A stretch of 64,000 nt of DNA from Corynebacterium vitaeruminis (GTDB taxonomy: Bacteria; Actinomycetota; Actinomycetes; Mycobacteriales; Mycobacteriaceae), in NCBI RefSeq assembly GCF_001054325.1, contig NZ_JVVM01000002.1, positions 1 through 64,000 on the forward strand. The letters are read 5' to 3'. Positions 1 to 9,156 of this stretch are shown one piece after another. Position 1 is the first letter of the stretch. The number at the start of each line of letters is the position of its first letter. Below the pieces are notes generated by a model. The model saw nothing but the letters and a program-made list of their open reading frames with translations. It searched no databases and was not told where the DNA came from. The position numbers and the translations under genes were made by a program.

Positions 1-48
1 ATAACCTTGCCAAGGTTAGGGTCGCGGGTTCGAGTCCCGTCATCCGCT
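1..48 (+). tRNA. tRNA-Gly (GCC), 5' end outside the window
   Basis: The window opens inside a tRNA. Bases 2-18 form an anticodon arm with a 5-bp stem and loop TTGCCAA, so the anticodon is GCC (glycine). Bases 24-40 form a TTC-type T arm and bases 41-47 are the 3' acceptor strand. CCA is not encoded. The D arm and 5' acceptor strand lie before base 1. Confidence 0.9.
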
Positions 49-54
49 CAAGTT

Positions 55-86
55 ACTCCCTTGTGGTCCTCCACAAGGGAGTTTTT
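55..86 (+). terminator. Intrinsic terminator after tRNA-Gly
   Basis: A 12-bp perfect stem (55-66 with 71-82) closes a 4-base loop and runs into five T. It starts seven bases after the tRNA, as expected for a tRNA transcript terminator. Confidence 0.85.
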
Positions 87-212
87 CGTCAATCACACGC
101 GAAACACACCAGAAACGTGCGCTACCACCTGGAAACAGTGAATCTTCCTTTCCACGAACTTTGTTTTGATTGGACGCCAGTTCCGTCAATAGATGTTTCA
201 GCTGAATAGAAG

Positions 213-249
213 AGACCGCCCCAGGCACTTAGCTCTGGAGCGGTCTTTT
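213..249. terminator. Hairpin terminator downstream of the ferritin gene
   Basis: Bases 213-219 pair with 240-246, and 221-224 pair with 235-238, around a short loop. The plus strand ends in TTTT. The hairpin lies about 30 bases past the ferritin stop codon on the minus strand, so it probably ends that transcript and may work in both directions. Confidence 0.6.
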
Positions 250-277
250 CTATCAAATTTGTGAATTGAACTCGAGG

Positions 278-775
278 TTACGCTGCGTTGCGAGCGCCGA
301 GCTCCTTGTCCAGGCGCAGCAGGCCAGCGCCATTGTCACCCAGAATCTCCAGGCGACCGATGATGCCGCGGACGGTGTCCTCTTCCTCAATCTGCTCAAC
401 TACGAAGCTATCCAGCAGCGGACGAGAGTCGATGTCACCTTCGCTGTCAGCAAGGTTGCGCAGGTTACGGATAGATGCCGAAACCTTCTCCTCGTGCTCG
501 AGCGCAATGCGGAATGCATCGATAGCGGATGTGACCTTCACCTCCGGCGCCTCGACGGCGCCAATCTGCGGGCGATTGTCGCGAGCGTCAAGGTGGTTGA
601 TGAACTGATTGGCGTGATCGATTTCTTCCTCCGCCTGTGCACGCATCCACTCTGCCATACCGGAGAGATCCAGCAGGTCCAGCTCGATAGCGAGCTGACG
701 GTAGACGTGCGAAGCGGTGAGCTCCATAGTGATCTGGTCGTTGAATGCCTTTTCAAGGGTATCTGTGAGTCGCAT
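278..775 (-). CDS. ftn: Ferritin (iron storage protein)
   Basis: This 165-residue protein has the length and helical pattern of bacterial non-haem ferritins, which oxidise Fe(II) and store it as a ferric mineral in a 24-subunit cytosolic shell. Ferroxidase-type residues are visible: E17 in QITMEL, the EEEIDHANQF segment (about residues 49-58) and E94/E95 in the EHEEK segment. The ATG at 775 is chosen because the ferritin fold begins there (MRLTD); reading further upstream only adds sequence antisense to the next gene. An extended -10 box lies about 40 bases upstream. Corynebacterial ferritin is often under DtxR control, but I see no clear box here. The family call is firm. Confidence 0.92.
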   Translation of the reverse strand: MRLTDTLEKAFNDQITMELTASHVYRQLAIELDLLDLSGMAEWMRAQAEEEIDHANQFINHLDARDNRPQIGAVEAPEVKVTSAIDAFRIALEHEEKVSASIRNLRNLADSEGDIDSRPLLDSFVVEQIEEEDTVRGIIGRLEILGDNGAGLLRLDKELGARNAA

Positions 776-812
776 ACCTTCACTATAGGTAAAACCCTCG
801 TAAACAACAACG

Positions 813-821
813 ATTATAGCA
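813..821 (-). promoter_or_regulatory. Extended -10 promoter element for ferritin
   Basis: Read on the minus strand, this is TG-C-TATAAT, a perfect -10 hexamer with the TG extension that can replace a -35 box. No good -35 is visible. It lies 38 bases before the ferritin ATG. Confidence 0.55.
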
Positions 822-878
822 CTGCCCTTATAAGCCAGGCCTTGCCTACTCTGCAATCGTGAGCTTAACCTCGGCGGT

Positions 879-1691
879 ATGGCTACACTCACATCCGCAA
901 ACCCATCTACCGATGAAATTCTTCGCTTTCTTTCCCGACCAGCACAAACGACAGATGATTCAGCGGCGGAGCCCCCCGCCATTCCCACAGTTACCGCCAT
1001 CGCCGTCACCAGTATGGACGGACGTGGCGCCATCGAAGGCACCTCAGGACAGCTTGGCAATGACACCGACGCCACAATTTTCAACACGCTTCGTGCGCTT
1101 GCCGACGTCATTTTCGTCGGCACGGGCACCATTGTCGCAGAAGACTACGGCCCAGTTGAGATACCGGAGCACCTAGAGGCCGTTCGTCAAAAGCTTGGTC
1201 GCTCTGAGCATGTGGCAATGTCCACGCTCTCGCGTTCCTTGGACTTGGACGTAGAGTCCGACTTTTTTACAAACGCAGAAGCGAATCCTCCGATAATCTT
1301 CACCCCGACTGAAGATGCTTTTAATGATGAAGAGGAAACAGCTGCGCACGAGAACAAAGTTAGAAAGATGGAGTCAGCCGGGGCGCTCGTCGTCAAGCTC
1401 CCTACCCCCTCGGTAGGTGCGGCGATAACGTGGCTGGCCGAGCACGGCTACCGCGACATTGTCGTAGAGGGTGGTCCGACGATGTATCGAGAGGCGTTGC
1501 AGCAAGGGTGCGTTGACGAAGTGTTCCTGACGTTGTCACCGACATGGGTGGGTAACGGCCCCCTAACTTTCGGCGAAAACGACGCTGATGAGGACTCGAA
1601 CTCGACGAACCCACAGGCTTTTGAAGTGCGGGATATCTTGCGTGCCGACTCACACATCTTCCTACACTATTCCCGCAGCTTCACCCAGTAG
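879..1691 (+). CDS. RibD C-terminal/dihydrofolate reductase-fold pyrimidine reductase family protein
   Basis: The 270-residue protein has the reductase half of RibD without a deaminase domain. Visible motifs are SMDGR (residues 45-49), a GTGT nucleotide-binding turn (81-84) and EGGP (197-200), all typical of the NADPH-dependent fold. In mycobacteria the equivalent gene (Rv2671) lies just before aftC and its product can reduce dihydrofolate weakly. The same neighbour order is seen here: the gene ends 11 bases before aftC and probably shares its transcript. Whether the true substrate is a riboflavin precursor or a folate cannot be read from the sequence. Confidence 0.8.
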   Translation: MATLTSANPSTDEILRFLSRPAQTTDDSAAEPPAIPTVTAIAVTSMDGRGAIEGTSGQLGNDTDATIFNTLRALADVIFVGTGTIVAEDYGPVEIPEHLEAVRQKLGRSEHVAMSTLSRSLDLDVESDFFTNAEANPPIIFTPTEDAFNDEEETAAHENKVRKMESAGALVVKLPTPSVGAAITWLAEHGYRDIVVEGGPTMYREALQQGCVDEVFLTLSPTWVGNGPLTFGENDADEDSNSTNPQAFEVRDILRADSHIFLHYSRSFTQ

Positions 1692-1702
1692 GGTGGAGTA
1701 TT

Positions 1703-3091
1703 GTGAGTAAACCAAAAATCGACGTGAGCGCAAGCGCAACGGCATTAACGCAAACGTCCAAGGACACGCCAGAAACACCTTCGGTGGCTCCACACCCTCT
1801 GTCTCGGCACGTGTCGCGAGGACTCAGCGCTTTCTTGTGGCCTATCGCAGCTGTGGTGATTTTTCACCGCACCTGGGTTTTACCGAAGGACGTTTCTGGC
1901 ACAGATGACTTTACGACGGTCTGGTCGGCAATTAATCGATTCGTATCGCAGGTACCCGTTTATTCGGAAGACTACGTAACAGCCGATCCGCACTATCTGT
2001 ATTCGCCAGGCGCTACTCTACTTTTAGCCCCGATTGATTTGTTCGGCTCACTTGAATCTGGGCGAATCTGGTTTGCGGTATTTCAGTCAGCTGCAATCAT
2101 TGCGGCAATTGTGTTGCTACTCAGGTGGCTTGGTATTGCGCGCTCGGGTCCCATCATCCCAGCGTCGATAGCACTGCTCTACCTCACGGAACCCGTTACC
2201 AACACCCTTGATTTTACGAATGTCAACGGTTCACTGTTCCTAGCCTTGGTGCTGTTTTTTATTGCACTGACCGAACGACGCAATATCTTGGCCGGCCTGA
2301 TTATCGGTATCGCAATCACCATCAAACCCGTATTCTTGCCAATGCTGTTCCTACCGTTCATGCGCAGGCAGTTCTCTACGGTACTGATCAGTATCGGGGT
2401 GGTAATTGCAGCCAATGTCATTGCGTGGCCGCTCATGGTCCAACCACGTGACTACCTAGATATCACTATCCCCTACCTGGGAATTGTCCGTGACTTTGCA
2501 AATGCTTCACTGACTGGGCAGCTTGTTTGGCTGGGTGCCCATCCGACACTGATTTTACTGTGGCGGATCTTTTTCGGCATTTTTGTCTTGGTATCTGTCG
2601 TGCTCCTTCTTCGCTGGCTCGAAAGGGATGAGAAGTTCTGGATTGCAACGACTTCCGGAGTTCTATTCACCGGCGCGTTCTTTCTTTCCAGTCTGGGACA
2701 GCAGTACTACTCGATGATGCTCTTGCCAATGGTTCTCACCGTGCTTCGCCCATTGGTTCTGGATCGCGACAATGAAGGAAATATTGGTTCGACTGTCATG
2801 TTGAATTGGGGCGCAGGACTCGGGGTCGTACTCTGTTTCTTCTACGCTAATTGGTGGATTGATGAGGATGACCTCTTTTTCCCGTGGTTCACGGTTGCAA
2901 TCGGCGGCATTGGATGGGGCGTTCTTATCCTCTCCATCACGGCCGCACTCGTTCGGATGACCATTGTGGATGCCGTCAATGGACGTAGCTTTGCATCCGG
3001 CTTCAGCTGGCTGGGTGAGTGGAAGATCGCAGGCGGGAAGTTTAATCAGGAATCTGATCTCAAGTCTGAGGAGGCTACCCATAATGGTTGA
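1703..3091 (+). CDS. aftC: Arabinofuranosyltransferase AftC-like GT87 membrane enzyme
   Basis: The 462-residue integral membrane protein has about ten hydrophobic segments. An early loop carries an acidic pair (TDDF, D68/D69), as in GT-C glycosyltransferases that use decaprenyl-phospho-arabinose. AftC adds the alpha-1,3 branch in cell-wall arabinan on the outer face of the membrane. Identity rests on the family plus synteny: the ribD-like gene, aftC, msrB and hemQ run in the same order as Rv2671, Rv2673, Rv2674 and Rv2676c. The start is a GTG at 1703, after a GGGTGGAG ribosome site. It overlaps msrB by 8 bases. Its presence implies an arabinogalactan wall even if mycolates vary. Confidence 0.82.
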   Translation: MSKPKIDVSASATALTQTSKDTPETPSVAPHPLSRHVSRGLSAFLWPIAAVVIFHRTWVLPKDVSGTDDFTTVWSAINRFVSQVPVYSEDYVTADPHYLYSPGATLLLAPIDLFGSLESGRIWFAVFQSAAIIAAIVLLLRWLGIARSGPIIPASIALLYLTEPVTNTLDFTNVNGSLFLALVLFFIALTERRNILAGLIIGIAITIKPVFLPMLFLPFMRRQFSTVLISIGVVIAANVIAWPLMVQPRDYLDITIPYLGIVRDFANASLTGQLVWLGAHPTLILLWRIFFGIFVLVSVVLLLRWLERDEKFWIATTSGVLFTGAFFLSSLGQQYYSMMLLPMVLTVLRPLVLDRDNEGNIGSTVMLNWGAGLGVVLCFFYANWWIDEDDLFFPWFTVAIGGIGWGVLILSITAALVRMTIVDAVNGRSFASGFSWLGEWKIAGGKFNQESDLKSEEATHNG

Positions 3092-3509
3092 TTCGCACAG
3101 CGAAGATTGGAATCTGAGCGAAGAAGAATGGCGCAAGCGACTCAATGCCGCCGAGTACCAGGTGCTGCGTCAGGCAGGTACTGAACGCGCCTTCACCGGT
3201 GAATACACCGATACTGAAACTCAAGGTGTCTACCGCTGCCGGGCTTGTGGTTACGAACTGTTCCGCTCGAGCGAAAAGTTCCACTCTCACTGCGGTTGGC
3301 CATCTTTCTTTTCTCCCCTTGCAGGAGACCGCATTATTGAGCGGCGAGACGCGAGCCTCGGCATGGTCCGCACTGAGGTTCTGTGCAGTCGTTGCAAGTC
3401 CCACCTCGGCCACGTCTTCGAGGGAGAGGGCTACAATACTCCAACCGACCTGCGGTATTGCATCAATTCAATTTCACTCACACTGGAACCGGATGAGAGC
3501 ACTGAATAA
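3084..3509 (+). CDS. msrB: Peptide-methionine (R)-S-oxide reductase
   Basis: The 141-residue enzyme reduces methionine-R-sulfoxide in damaged proteins. All expected cysteines are present: zinc ligands C52/C55 and C101/C104, catalytic C126 in RYCIN, and C70 in HCGWPSF. The ATG at 3084 follows TGAGGAGG at 3067-3074 and sits inside the last codons of aftC, which suggests translational coupling. A longer reading frame upstream is only the shifted aftC sequence. It fits the redox theme of the window (AhpCD, OxyR). Confidence 0.95.
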   Translation: MVDSHSEDWNLSEEEWRKRLNAAEYQVLRQAGTERAFTGEYTDTETQGVYRCRACGYELFRSSEKFHSHCGWPSFFSPLAGDRIIERRDASLGMVRTEVLCSRCKSHLGHVFEGEGYNTPTDLRYCINSISLTLEPDESTE

Positions 3510-3519
3510 ACAAATAGGA

Positions 3520-3579
3520 CAACAGCGCCGCTGGTAGTACCCCGAAAGTTGACAGGGTTTTTAACCAGTGGCGCTGTTG
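3520..3579. terminator. Large inverted repeat between converging msrB and hemQ
   Basis: Sixteen bases at 3520-3535 pair with 3564-3579 (one G-T pair) around a 28-base loop that holds a short GGG-TTTTT segment. It lies between two convergent stop codons, so it probably ends transcription from both sides, although neither flank has a clean T run. Confidence 0.5.
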
Positions 3580-3601
3580 GGTGTCTAGTGGATTGCGAGA
3601 A

Positions 3602-4300
3602 CTACGGCAGAACGTTAATAATCTCCGCGATGTCATCCACACGACGCCCCGTGTGGAACGGGATCTCTTCGCGGACGTGCAGGCGAGCCTCGGTGTAGCG
3701 CATCTTCCACATCAAGTCGACAATGCGGTCAAGCTCCGGCCCCTCGAACGCGAGAATCCACTCGTAGTCGCCGAGTGCGAATGCCGGGACAGTATTGGCA
3801 CGCACATCCGGGTAGTCGCGACCTGCCATTCCGTGCTCGGCGAGGATACGGCGACGCTCGGTCGGCTCCAGCAGGTACCAGTCGTAGGAACGGACGAACG
3901 GGTAAACCGCAATCCATCGGCCCGGTTCTTCGCCCATGATGAATGACGGCAGGTGCGACTTGTTGAACTCAGCCGGACGGTGCAACGCAGCATTAGACCA
4001 GTGCGGAGTAGAAGCCTGTCCCAGCGGAGTTTCGCGCAGGAAGGCGTTGTAGAAGGCCTGCAGATCCTCCAGCTTCTCCGCGTGAATCCAGAACATGAAG
4101 TCGGCTTCAGCACGCATGGCCGAAACGTCGTAGAAACCGCGGATAATCAGGTCAGTGTCTTCGTAACGAGCCAGGAATTCCTTGGTCTTAGCCACTGCCT
4201 CTTCGCGGTTTTCTCCGAGTGCGCCCGGGGTCACCTTGAAGGTAGACCACATGGTGTAACGGATGGTGTCGTTGAGCTTCTTGTAATCGAGCTTGGTCAT
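3602..4300 (-). CDS. hemQ: Coproheme decarboxylase (HemQ/ChdC)
   Basis: The 232-residue protein belongs to the chlorite dismutase-like family and performs the last step of the coproporphyrin-dependent haem pathway: peroxide-driven double decarboxylation of coproheme to haem b. Y133 in VYPF matches the catalytic tyrosine of the C. diphtheriae enzyme (Y135) and H156 in AEHG matches the proximal histidine (H158). The ATG at 4300 follows AGGAGA and gives the normal length; an upstream in-frame start would add 22 unrelated residues. It is the last gene of a hemE-hemY-hemQ run on the minus strand. Confidence 0.95.
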   Translation of the reverse strand: MTKLDYKKLNDTIRYTMWSTFKVTPGALGENREEAVAKTKEFLARYEDTDLIIRGFYDVSAMRAEADFMFWIHAEKLEDLQAFYNAFLRETPLGQASTPHWSNAALHRPAEFNKSHLPSFIMGEEPGRWIAVYPFVRSYDWYLLEPTERRRILAEHGMAGRDYPDVRANTVPAFALGDYEWILAFEGPELDRIVDLMWKMRYTEARLHVREEIPFHTGRRVDDIAEIINVLP

Positions 4301-4397
4301 CAGTTCTCTCCTAGTTCGGTTGAAAAGTCTGTTCAAAAATTCAATGGTTCGGCGCCAGTTCCCCACTCAGCACCGAATTTCAGTGTCACTCGCAGTG

Positions 4398-5876
4398 TTA
4401 TCCCAATTCCGTAACGACCTTGTCGGCCGCAGCCTTGGCGTTGGAAATACACTCCGGAATACCGGGACCGCTGAGCCATGCACCCGTTGCGGCGAGCTTT
4501 GGCACCTCTTCCAAGTCCTGGCGAGCAAAATCCATCAAGCTCCCGTGCCCCATACCGAAGCGCGGAATTCCCGCCCACCAACGTTGGACGAAAACCGCTG
4601 TCGGTTCGGCATCAAAGCCAGTCGCCTTAGCCAAGTCTGCCTTCGCCCGGGCGAGGAGGTCCTCGTCGCTGCGATGCACGTGCGAGTCATCATCAAAACG
4701 ACCGAAGCTCGCCCTCACAACGGCACCGTAGCGCTCGCCAATATGTGGCCATTTTCGAGACGACACAGTGAAAGCCTTCGCAGACAGGTCCGCGCCAATC
4801 TCGCACAGCACACCGTTGATCTCTGGCAACCCTTCCGACGAGTCGAAACACATACCGACCACTGCCGAGTTCGACGTGTCTACCCCGCCAATGAGCTCCG
4901 CCGCCTCTGGCGCAAGATTGCTCAAGAGCTCCGAAGTGGTTGCAGAGGGTGCCGCCAACACAACACCGTCGACGTCAATAGTGCTGATGCTCGTTCCGCT
5001 TTCCGACGGCAGTTCCACGGTCACCTCAAAGCCATTGTCAGTCTGCCGCAGACCGGTGGCCTTCGTCGACAGGAGGAGTTCTACTCCCGATTCGTCGACA
5101 AGCGTGTTGTAGAGAACCTCGAAGCCATCGCGGAACGTCTGGAAGACCACCGGTCGCTTCGTCTTTGTCGAATCTGTCACGTCTTCACTGCTCAGGCGCG
5201 CCTGGTGCGCCTGCTTACGAGCCTCCAGAACACGCTGAACAGCGCCGGTAAGACTGACGTGGTCACCGACACTAGCCATTTCGTCGAGCTTTGCTGCTAG
5301 CTGAGGGATGGTCGCACGGAGCCCGAGATCGTATGCGGTGGTTGAGTAGACTCCCCCGAGTAGCGGGGAGACGATGCGGTCGACGACCTCTTCGCCGAGA
5401 CGCGCAGCGACCAGCTGGCCGACATTCATGTCGTCGCCCAACACCCAGTGCAGGGCTGGAGTGAGCTTAGGATCCGACTCGGCATCAATCTTGGCGAGAG
5501 TTTCCTCGCTGAGGAGATAGTCCAAGCCCTCTGAACTTCCTGGAATACCGGTAACGGTATTGCGCGGAAGGTCCTTAAGTTCACCGCCAATGTAGAGCTT
5601 GGAAGGCAGCCCCGAAGGGGCGACAAGCTGATCTGCCAACCCGAGTTCGTTGAAGAACTCGGTGGCATCGTGGCGGAATGCCAGGTACGCCTCGGCGCCT
5701 GCCTCAAGAGGGCCGTTAGCTCCTGGTCGAGTCTTCAGCTTGCCGCCCACCTGCGAACTGGACTCGATAACAATGATTCGAGTGGCGGGACCCATTTTCT
5801 TCCGCAACTCATACGCTGCGGTCAAACCGGAGATACCGCCACCGACAACGGCAATGGTAAAAGGTTGTATAACCAC
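4398..5876 (-). CDS. hemY: Coproporphyrinogen III / protoporphyrinogen oxidase (HemY/CgoX type)
   Basis: This FAD-dependent flavoprotein of about 492 residues opens with a dinucleotide-binding motif GGGISGLTAAY. The family oxidises coproporphyrinogen III to coproporphyrin III in actinobacteria, feeding ferrochelatase and HemQ. The start is uncertain: the GTG at 5876 places the GxGxxG motif about ten residues in, as usual; a TTG at 5912 would add 12 residues. Neither has a strong ribosome site. It lies between hemE and hemQ on the same strand. No ferrochelatase gene is in the window. Confidence 0.88.
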   Translation of the reverse strand: MVIQPFTIAVVGGGISGLTAAYELRKKMGPATRIIVIESSSQVGGKLKTRPGANGPLEAGAEAYLAFRHDATEFFNELGLADQLVAPSGLPSKLYIGGELKDLPRNTVTGIPGSSEGLDYLLSEETLAKIDAESDPKLTPALHWVLGDDMNVGQLVAARLGEEVVDRIVSPLLGGVYSTTAYDLGLRATIPQLAAKLDEMASVGDHVSLTGAVQRVLEARKQAHQARLSSEDVTDSTKTKRPVVFQTFRDGFEVLYNTLVDESGVELLLSTKATGLRQTDNGFEVTVELPSESGTSISTIDVDGVVLAAPSATTSELLSNLAPEAAELIGGVDTSNSAVVGMCFDSSEGLPEINGVLCEIGADLSAKAFTVSSRKWPHIGERYGAVVRASFGRFDDDSHVHRSDEDLLARAKADLAKATGFDAEPTAVFVQRWWAGIPRFGMGHGSLMDFARQDLEEVPKLAATGAWLSGPGIPECISNAKAAADKVVTELG

Positions 5877-5980
5877 GATATTTCGTACGCTTTCTCTATG
5901 CCCGTATTCCAAGTGGACACTGTCGATATGACTTGTTGGAAGTGAACTAGTGTCCGCTCTTACACTTGTTGCGTCAGCTT

Positions 5981-7090
5981 CTACGTTGCGTGAATGATTT
6001 CAACGGCACGCGTAATCGCGTCCGCATCGGTATGCGGCAGCACCCCGTGCCCCAGGTTGAAGATATGTCCACGGGCATCACCACGCTTAATTGCGCGGTC
6101 AGCCTCGGCGCAGATGCGCTGAATCTCTTGGGTCATGGCAGCTTCACCGGCAAACAGAATGGCCGGGTCGAGGTTGCCCTGCAGTGCAAGGCTGTTCTGC
6201 GACGGGTCTGCGCCTCGGTTGACGTCGGAAAGCGTGGCACGAATGCGGTTGGCCGCAACGTCCAGCGGCACGCGCCAGTCCACGCCCATGACTTCTGGGC
6301 CGGCTTCAGCCATAGCACCCAGAAGCTCCCCGGTGCCCACACCGAAGTGAATACGCGGTATTCCGGCATCGGCAACGGACTGGAAGATCTCCTTCGAGTA
6401 CGGCAACACAAAACGGCGATAATCACGCTCGGTGAGGTAGCCAGCCCAGGAGTCGAAGAGCTGGACAGCGTCCACACCAGCCGCAATCTGCGCGCGCAGG
6501 AAAGTAATCACCATGGGGGTGATTTTCTGCATCAGGTGATTCCACAATTCGGGATCCGAGTGCATGAGCGCTTTAGTGCGCTCGTGATTGCGAGACGGGC
6601 CGCCTTCAATCAGGTACGACGCCAAGGTGAACGGAGCGCCAGCGAAACCAATAAGCGCCTGGGAATCAGTCAGCTCTTGCAAAATGAGGCCGATTCCTTC
6701 GGCCACAGGAGCGAGCTGATCCTCTGTGACCTCCGGCAGAGTCTTGATGTCTGCTTCCGAGCGCACCGGAGCATCCATTACCGGACCGCGACCGGGAACA
6801 ATATCTAGGTTGACGCCCGCTGCCTTCAATGGGACGACGATATCGGAAAACAGAATCGCAGCATCAACGTCGTGCCTACGTACTGGCTGCATCGTAATCT
6901 CAGCAAGCAGCTCCGGACGGAAGCAGGAGTCCAACATACCGATGTCCTTGCGAACTTCACGGTATTCAGGCAGCGAACGACCTGCTTGCCGCATAAACCA
7001 GACCGGACGGCGCGAAGGAGTGCGACCGTAGGCTGCATCAAGAATCGGGGCATCAGTCAAAGTGCGACGATTGTTCATACGGACAATCAT
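5981..7090 (-). CDS. hemE: Uroporphyrinogen decarboxylase
   Basis: The 369-residue enzyme converts uroporphyrinogen III to coproporphyrinogen III in the cytosol. The signature RRPVWFMRQAGR lies near residues 27-38 and the second conserved segment, GFAGAPFTLASY, is present. The ATG at 7090 follows GGTGGGG closely; an ATG five codons later is also possible. It is the first gene of the minus-strand haem run, with about 100 bases to hemY. Length and motifs are normal. Confidence 0.96.
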   Translation of the reverse strand: MIVRMNNRRTLTDAPILDAAYGRTPSRRPVWFMRQAGRSLPEYREVRKDIGMLDSCFRPELLAEITMQPVRRHDVDAAILFSDIVVPLKAAGVNLDIVPGRGPVMDAPVRSEADIKTLPEVTEDQLAPVAEGIGLILQELTDSQALIGFAGAPFTLASYLIEGGPSRNHERTKALMHSDPELWNHLMQKITPMVITFLRAQIAAGVDAVQLFDSWAGYLTERDYRRFVLPYSKEIFQSVADAGIPRIHFGVGTGELLGAMAEAGPEVMGVDWRVPLDVAANRIRATLSDVNRGADPSQNSLALQGNLDPAILFAGEAAMTQEIQRICAEADRAIKRGDARGHIFNLGHGVLPHTDADAITRAVEIIHAT

Positions 7091-7241
7091 GCCCCACCTA
7101 CCTTAAAAATTGATATGTGGGGTAGTAAGAACAGCGAAATTGCTCGCCCTGCTGTGCACTTTGAGGAACCTCTCGGTCGCTTTCCGCTCTTTTCGGCGCG
7201 CCTCCCACTAACGCGCGCGACATATAGATAAGTTCAGGCGC

Positions 7242-7814
7242 GTGAATGGAACCGATTCAACGCCACAGAACTTCCGCGCCGCGGTCGAGTCAATGCACTC
7301 CGCTGAGCTGCGACCTGAGATTGCTCTGGGCACCGTTCGGCCACCGCAGAAGCTGGCACCTTTTAGCCACGCTGTCTCGCTTGAGGTCACGCAGCCCGAA
7401 GCTGATATTGTCCCCGAGTCCTCGGATGACGATGCCTTTGGTCGTTTAATTTTGCTCCACGACCCTCGCAGTGAGGAAACCTGGGACGGCGATATGCGCT
7501 TGGTTGCATACATCCAGGCAGATATGGACGCATCCCTCGCAGAAGACCCATTACTTCCCCAGGTTGCCTGGCAATGGCTCACTGAGGCTCTGGCTGAGAA
7601 CAACGCCGAGCTTTCTAACTTGGGTGGCACGGTTACGACCACAAACTCTGTCCGCTATGGCGAGATTGGCGGCAAGCCACAGGCCTTTCAGCTGGAAATG
7701 CGTGCATCGTGGACGGCTCGTGGCACCGACCTGCGCACTCATGTTGAATCCTTCGCTCAAGTGTTGGCGAACGTCGCTGGTCTGCCGCCCGTCGGCGTAT
7801 CCCTTCTGGGCTGA
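7242..7814 (+). CDS. DUF3000 family protein
   Basis: The 190-residue soluble protein has no known reaction. It matches the DUF3000 family that sits between hemE and an RNase D-like gene in corynebacteria and mycobacteria (Rv2680). It has no signal peptide, membrane span or cysteine cluster. The start is a GTG at 7242, diverging from hemE, and it ends 40 bases before the RNase D-like gene, so the two are probably co-transcribed. That pairing suggests an RNA-linked role, which is inference only. Confidence 0.75.
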   Translation: MNGTDSTPQNFRAAVESMHSAELRPEIALGTVRPPQKLAPFSHAVSLEVTQPEADIVPESSDDDAFGRLILLHDPRSEETWDGDMRLVAYIQADMDASLAEDPLLPQVAWQWLTEALAENNAELSNLGGTVTTTNSVRYGEIGGKPQAFQLEMRASWTARGTDLRTHVESFAQVLANVAGLPPVGVSLLG

Positions 7815-7854
7815 TACCGGCAACTGCTGATACCGACGACCGAAAAGGCGTGTG

Positions 7855-9156
7855 ATGAGCTCCGACGTGGAAACAAGTCCCGACGTGGAAGTAAGACTTG
7901 CCCCTATCGAGGGAACTCCACGCGTGCTCTCCGATGTCGACGACATCATCGCCGCCAGTGAGCAGCTGGCCAAAGGACACGGTTGGCTCGCAGTCGATAC
8001 TGAACGCGCTTCGGCGTATCGCTATGACGACCGCGCATTCCTACTCCAACTTCGTCGCCGCGGAGCCGGTACCTTTCTCATAGATCCCGAATACGGTCGC
8101 GAGGCAATGGCCTACCTCGGTTCCTCAATCAACGACCTGACCTGGATCATTCACGCAGCGCATTCTGACCTTCCCTGCCTTGCAGCCTTGGGCCTCTACC
8201 CCGCCAAGGTCATTGACACTGAGCTGGCGGGCAGGCTCCTCGGTCTCGAGCGAGTCAACTTAGCGGCTTTAACGGAGAAAATCCTGGGTGTTGGACTGGC
8301 CAAGGGGCACGGTCGCGAGGATTGGTCTACTCGCCCACTCCCAGCGGATTGGCTGGACTACGCAGCACTGGATGTCGAGCTGCTCATCGAACTCGCCGAG
8401 GTTCTGTCTCAGGCGCTCGCTGAACTCGACCGCCTGGAATGGCTGGAACAGGAATGTGAACGCGAACTCGCCATACACCGCAAATACCTCGATGGTCTAC
8501 ACGTCGGGCAATCGTGGCAGGGGCTTAAAGGCATAGGAAAGTTGCGTACTTCCGAACAGCTCCACGTCGCCCGCGCGCTGTGGACTGAGCGTGATGAAAT
8601 CGCCAAAGAACGTGATGTCTCCCCGACTCACATCATGGGTCACAGTGTTTTACGCACAATCGCAGAACAACTTCCCGGTACGCAGAGTGAGTTAACCGCT
8701 ATCCGTGGATTTCCGCGGCGCCGTCGCGGTGCCGCGGACGCTTGGCTGAGGGTCATCAATGAAGCCCGACAGGAACCCAAGTCATCGTGGCCAAAGCTCC
8801 AAAAGCCCTCTCGAAACGAGATGCCGCAATTTCGGCGCTGGGCGGAACATGCTCCGCAGGCCGCCGCACTTTACGAAACTGCACAAGCCACCATCGACAA
8901 CACCTGTACACACATTCACCTGCGCAAAGACACTCTCATCACCTCCGCGCAGACACGTGAAATGGTTTGGTGGATTCACAGTCGCACACTCGGCTCATTC
9001 GCATTCCGCCACCACAACAACTACGCGGCCGGCCTGCCAGCCGTTACGGAAATCTCCGCCCACCTCAGTGAGCAGGGTTTCCGCCCATGGCAGGCACATT
9101 TGCTTGCCGACGTCATCGGTGCCTATGTTCTTGCGCCCATGCGGAACCCGCTCTAG
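7855..9156 (+). CDS. HRDC-domain 3'-5' exonuclease (RNase D-like)
   Basis: The 433-residue protein has a DEDD exonuclease domain over the first half: AVDTE (motif I, D and E), the HSDL motif II region, and DYAALDVELL (motif III with Y and D). An HRDC nucleic-acid-binding domain follows at about residues 220-300. Such enzymes trim 3' ends of tRNA and other stable RNAs. ATG 7855 is preferred; a GTG just before it would add one residue. Its stop abuts that of the convergent methyltransferase gene with no spacer. The family is clear; the natural RNA substrate is not known. Confidence 0.85.
   Translation: MSSDVETSPDVEVRLAPIEGTPRVLSDVDDIIAASEQLAKGHGWLAVDTERASAYRYDDRAFLLQLRRRGAGTFLIDPEYGREAMAYLGSSINDLTWIIHAAHSDLPCLAALGLYPAKVIDTELAGRLLGLERVNLAALTEKILGVGLAKGHGREDWSTRPLPADWLDYAALDVELLIELAEVLSQALAELDRLEWLEQECERELAIHRKYLDGLHVGQSWQGLKGIGKLRTSEQLHVARALWTERDEIAKERDVSPTHIMGHSVLRTIAEQLPGTQSELTAIRGFPRRRRGAADAWLRVINEARQEPKSSWPKLQKPSRNEMPQFRRWAEHAPQAAALYETAQATIDNTCTHIHLRKDTLITSAQTREMVWWIHSRTLGSFAFRHHNNYAAGLPAVTEISAHLSEQGFRPWQAHLLADVIGAYVLAPMRNPL

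Noticed and set aside
4293..5300. A 335-codon plus-strand frame across the hemQ-hemY region
   Set aside because: Antisense to hemY, with no family features; a product of GC-rich codon third positions.
5877..5912. TTG start for hemY
   Set aside because: No ribosome site, and it would add 12 residues not expected before the FAD motif; kept only as an alternative.
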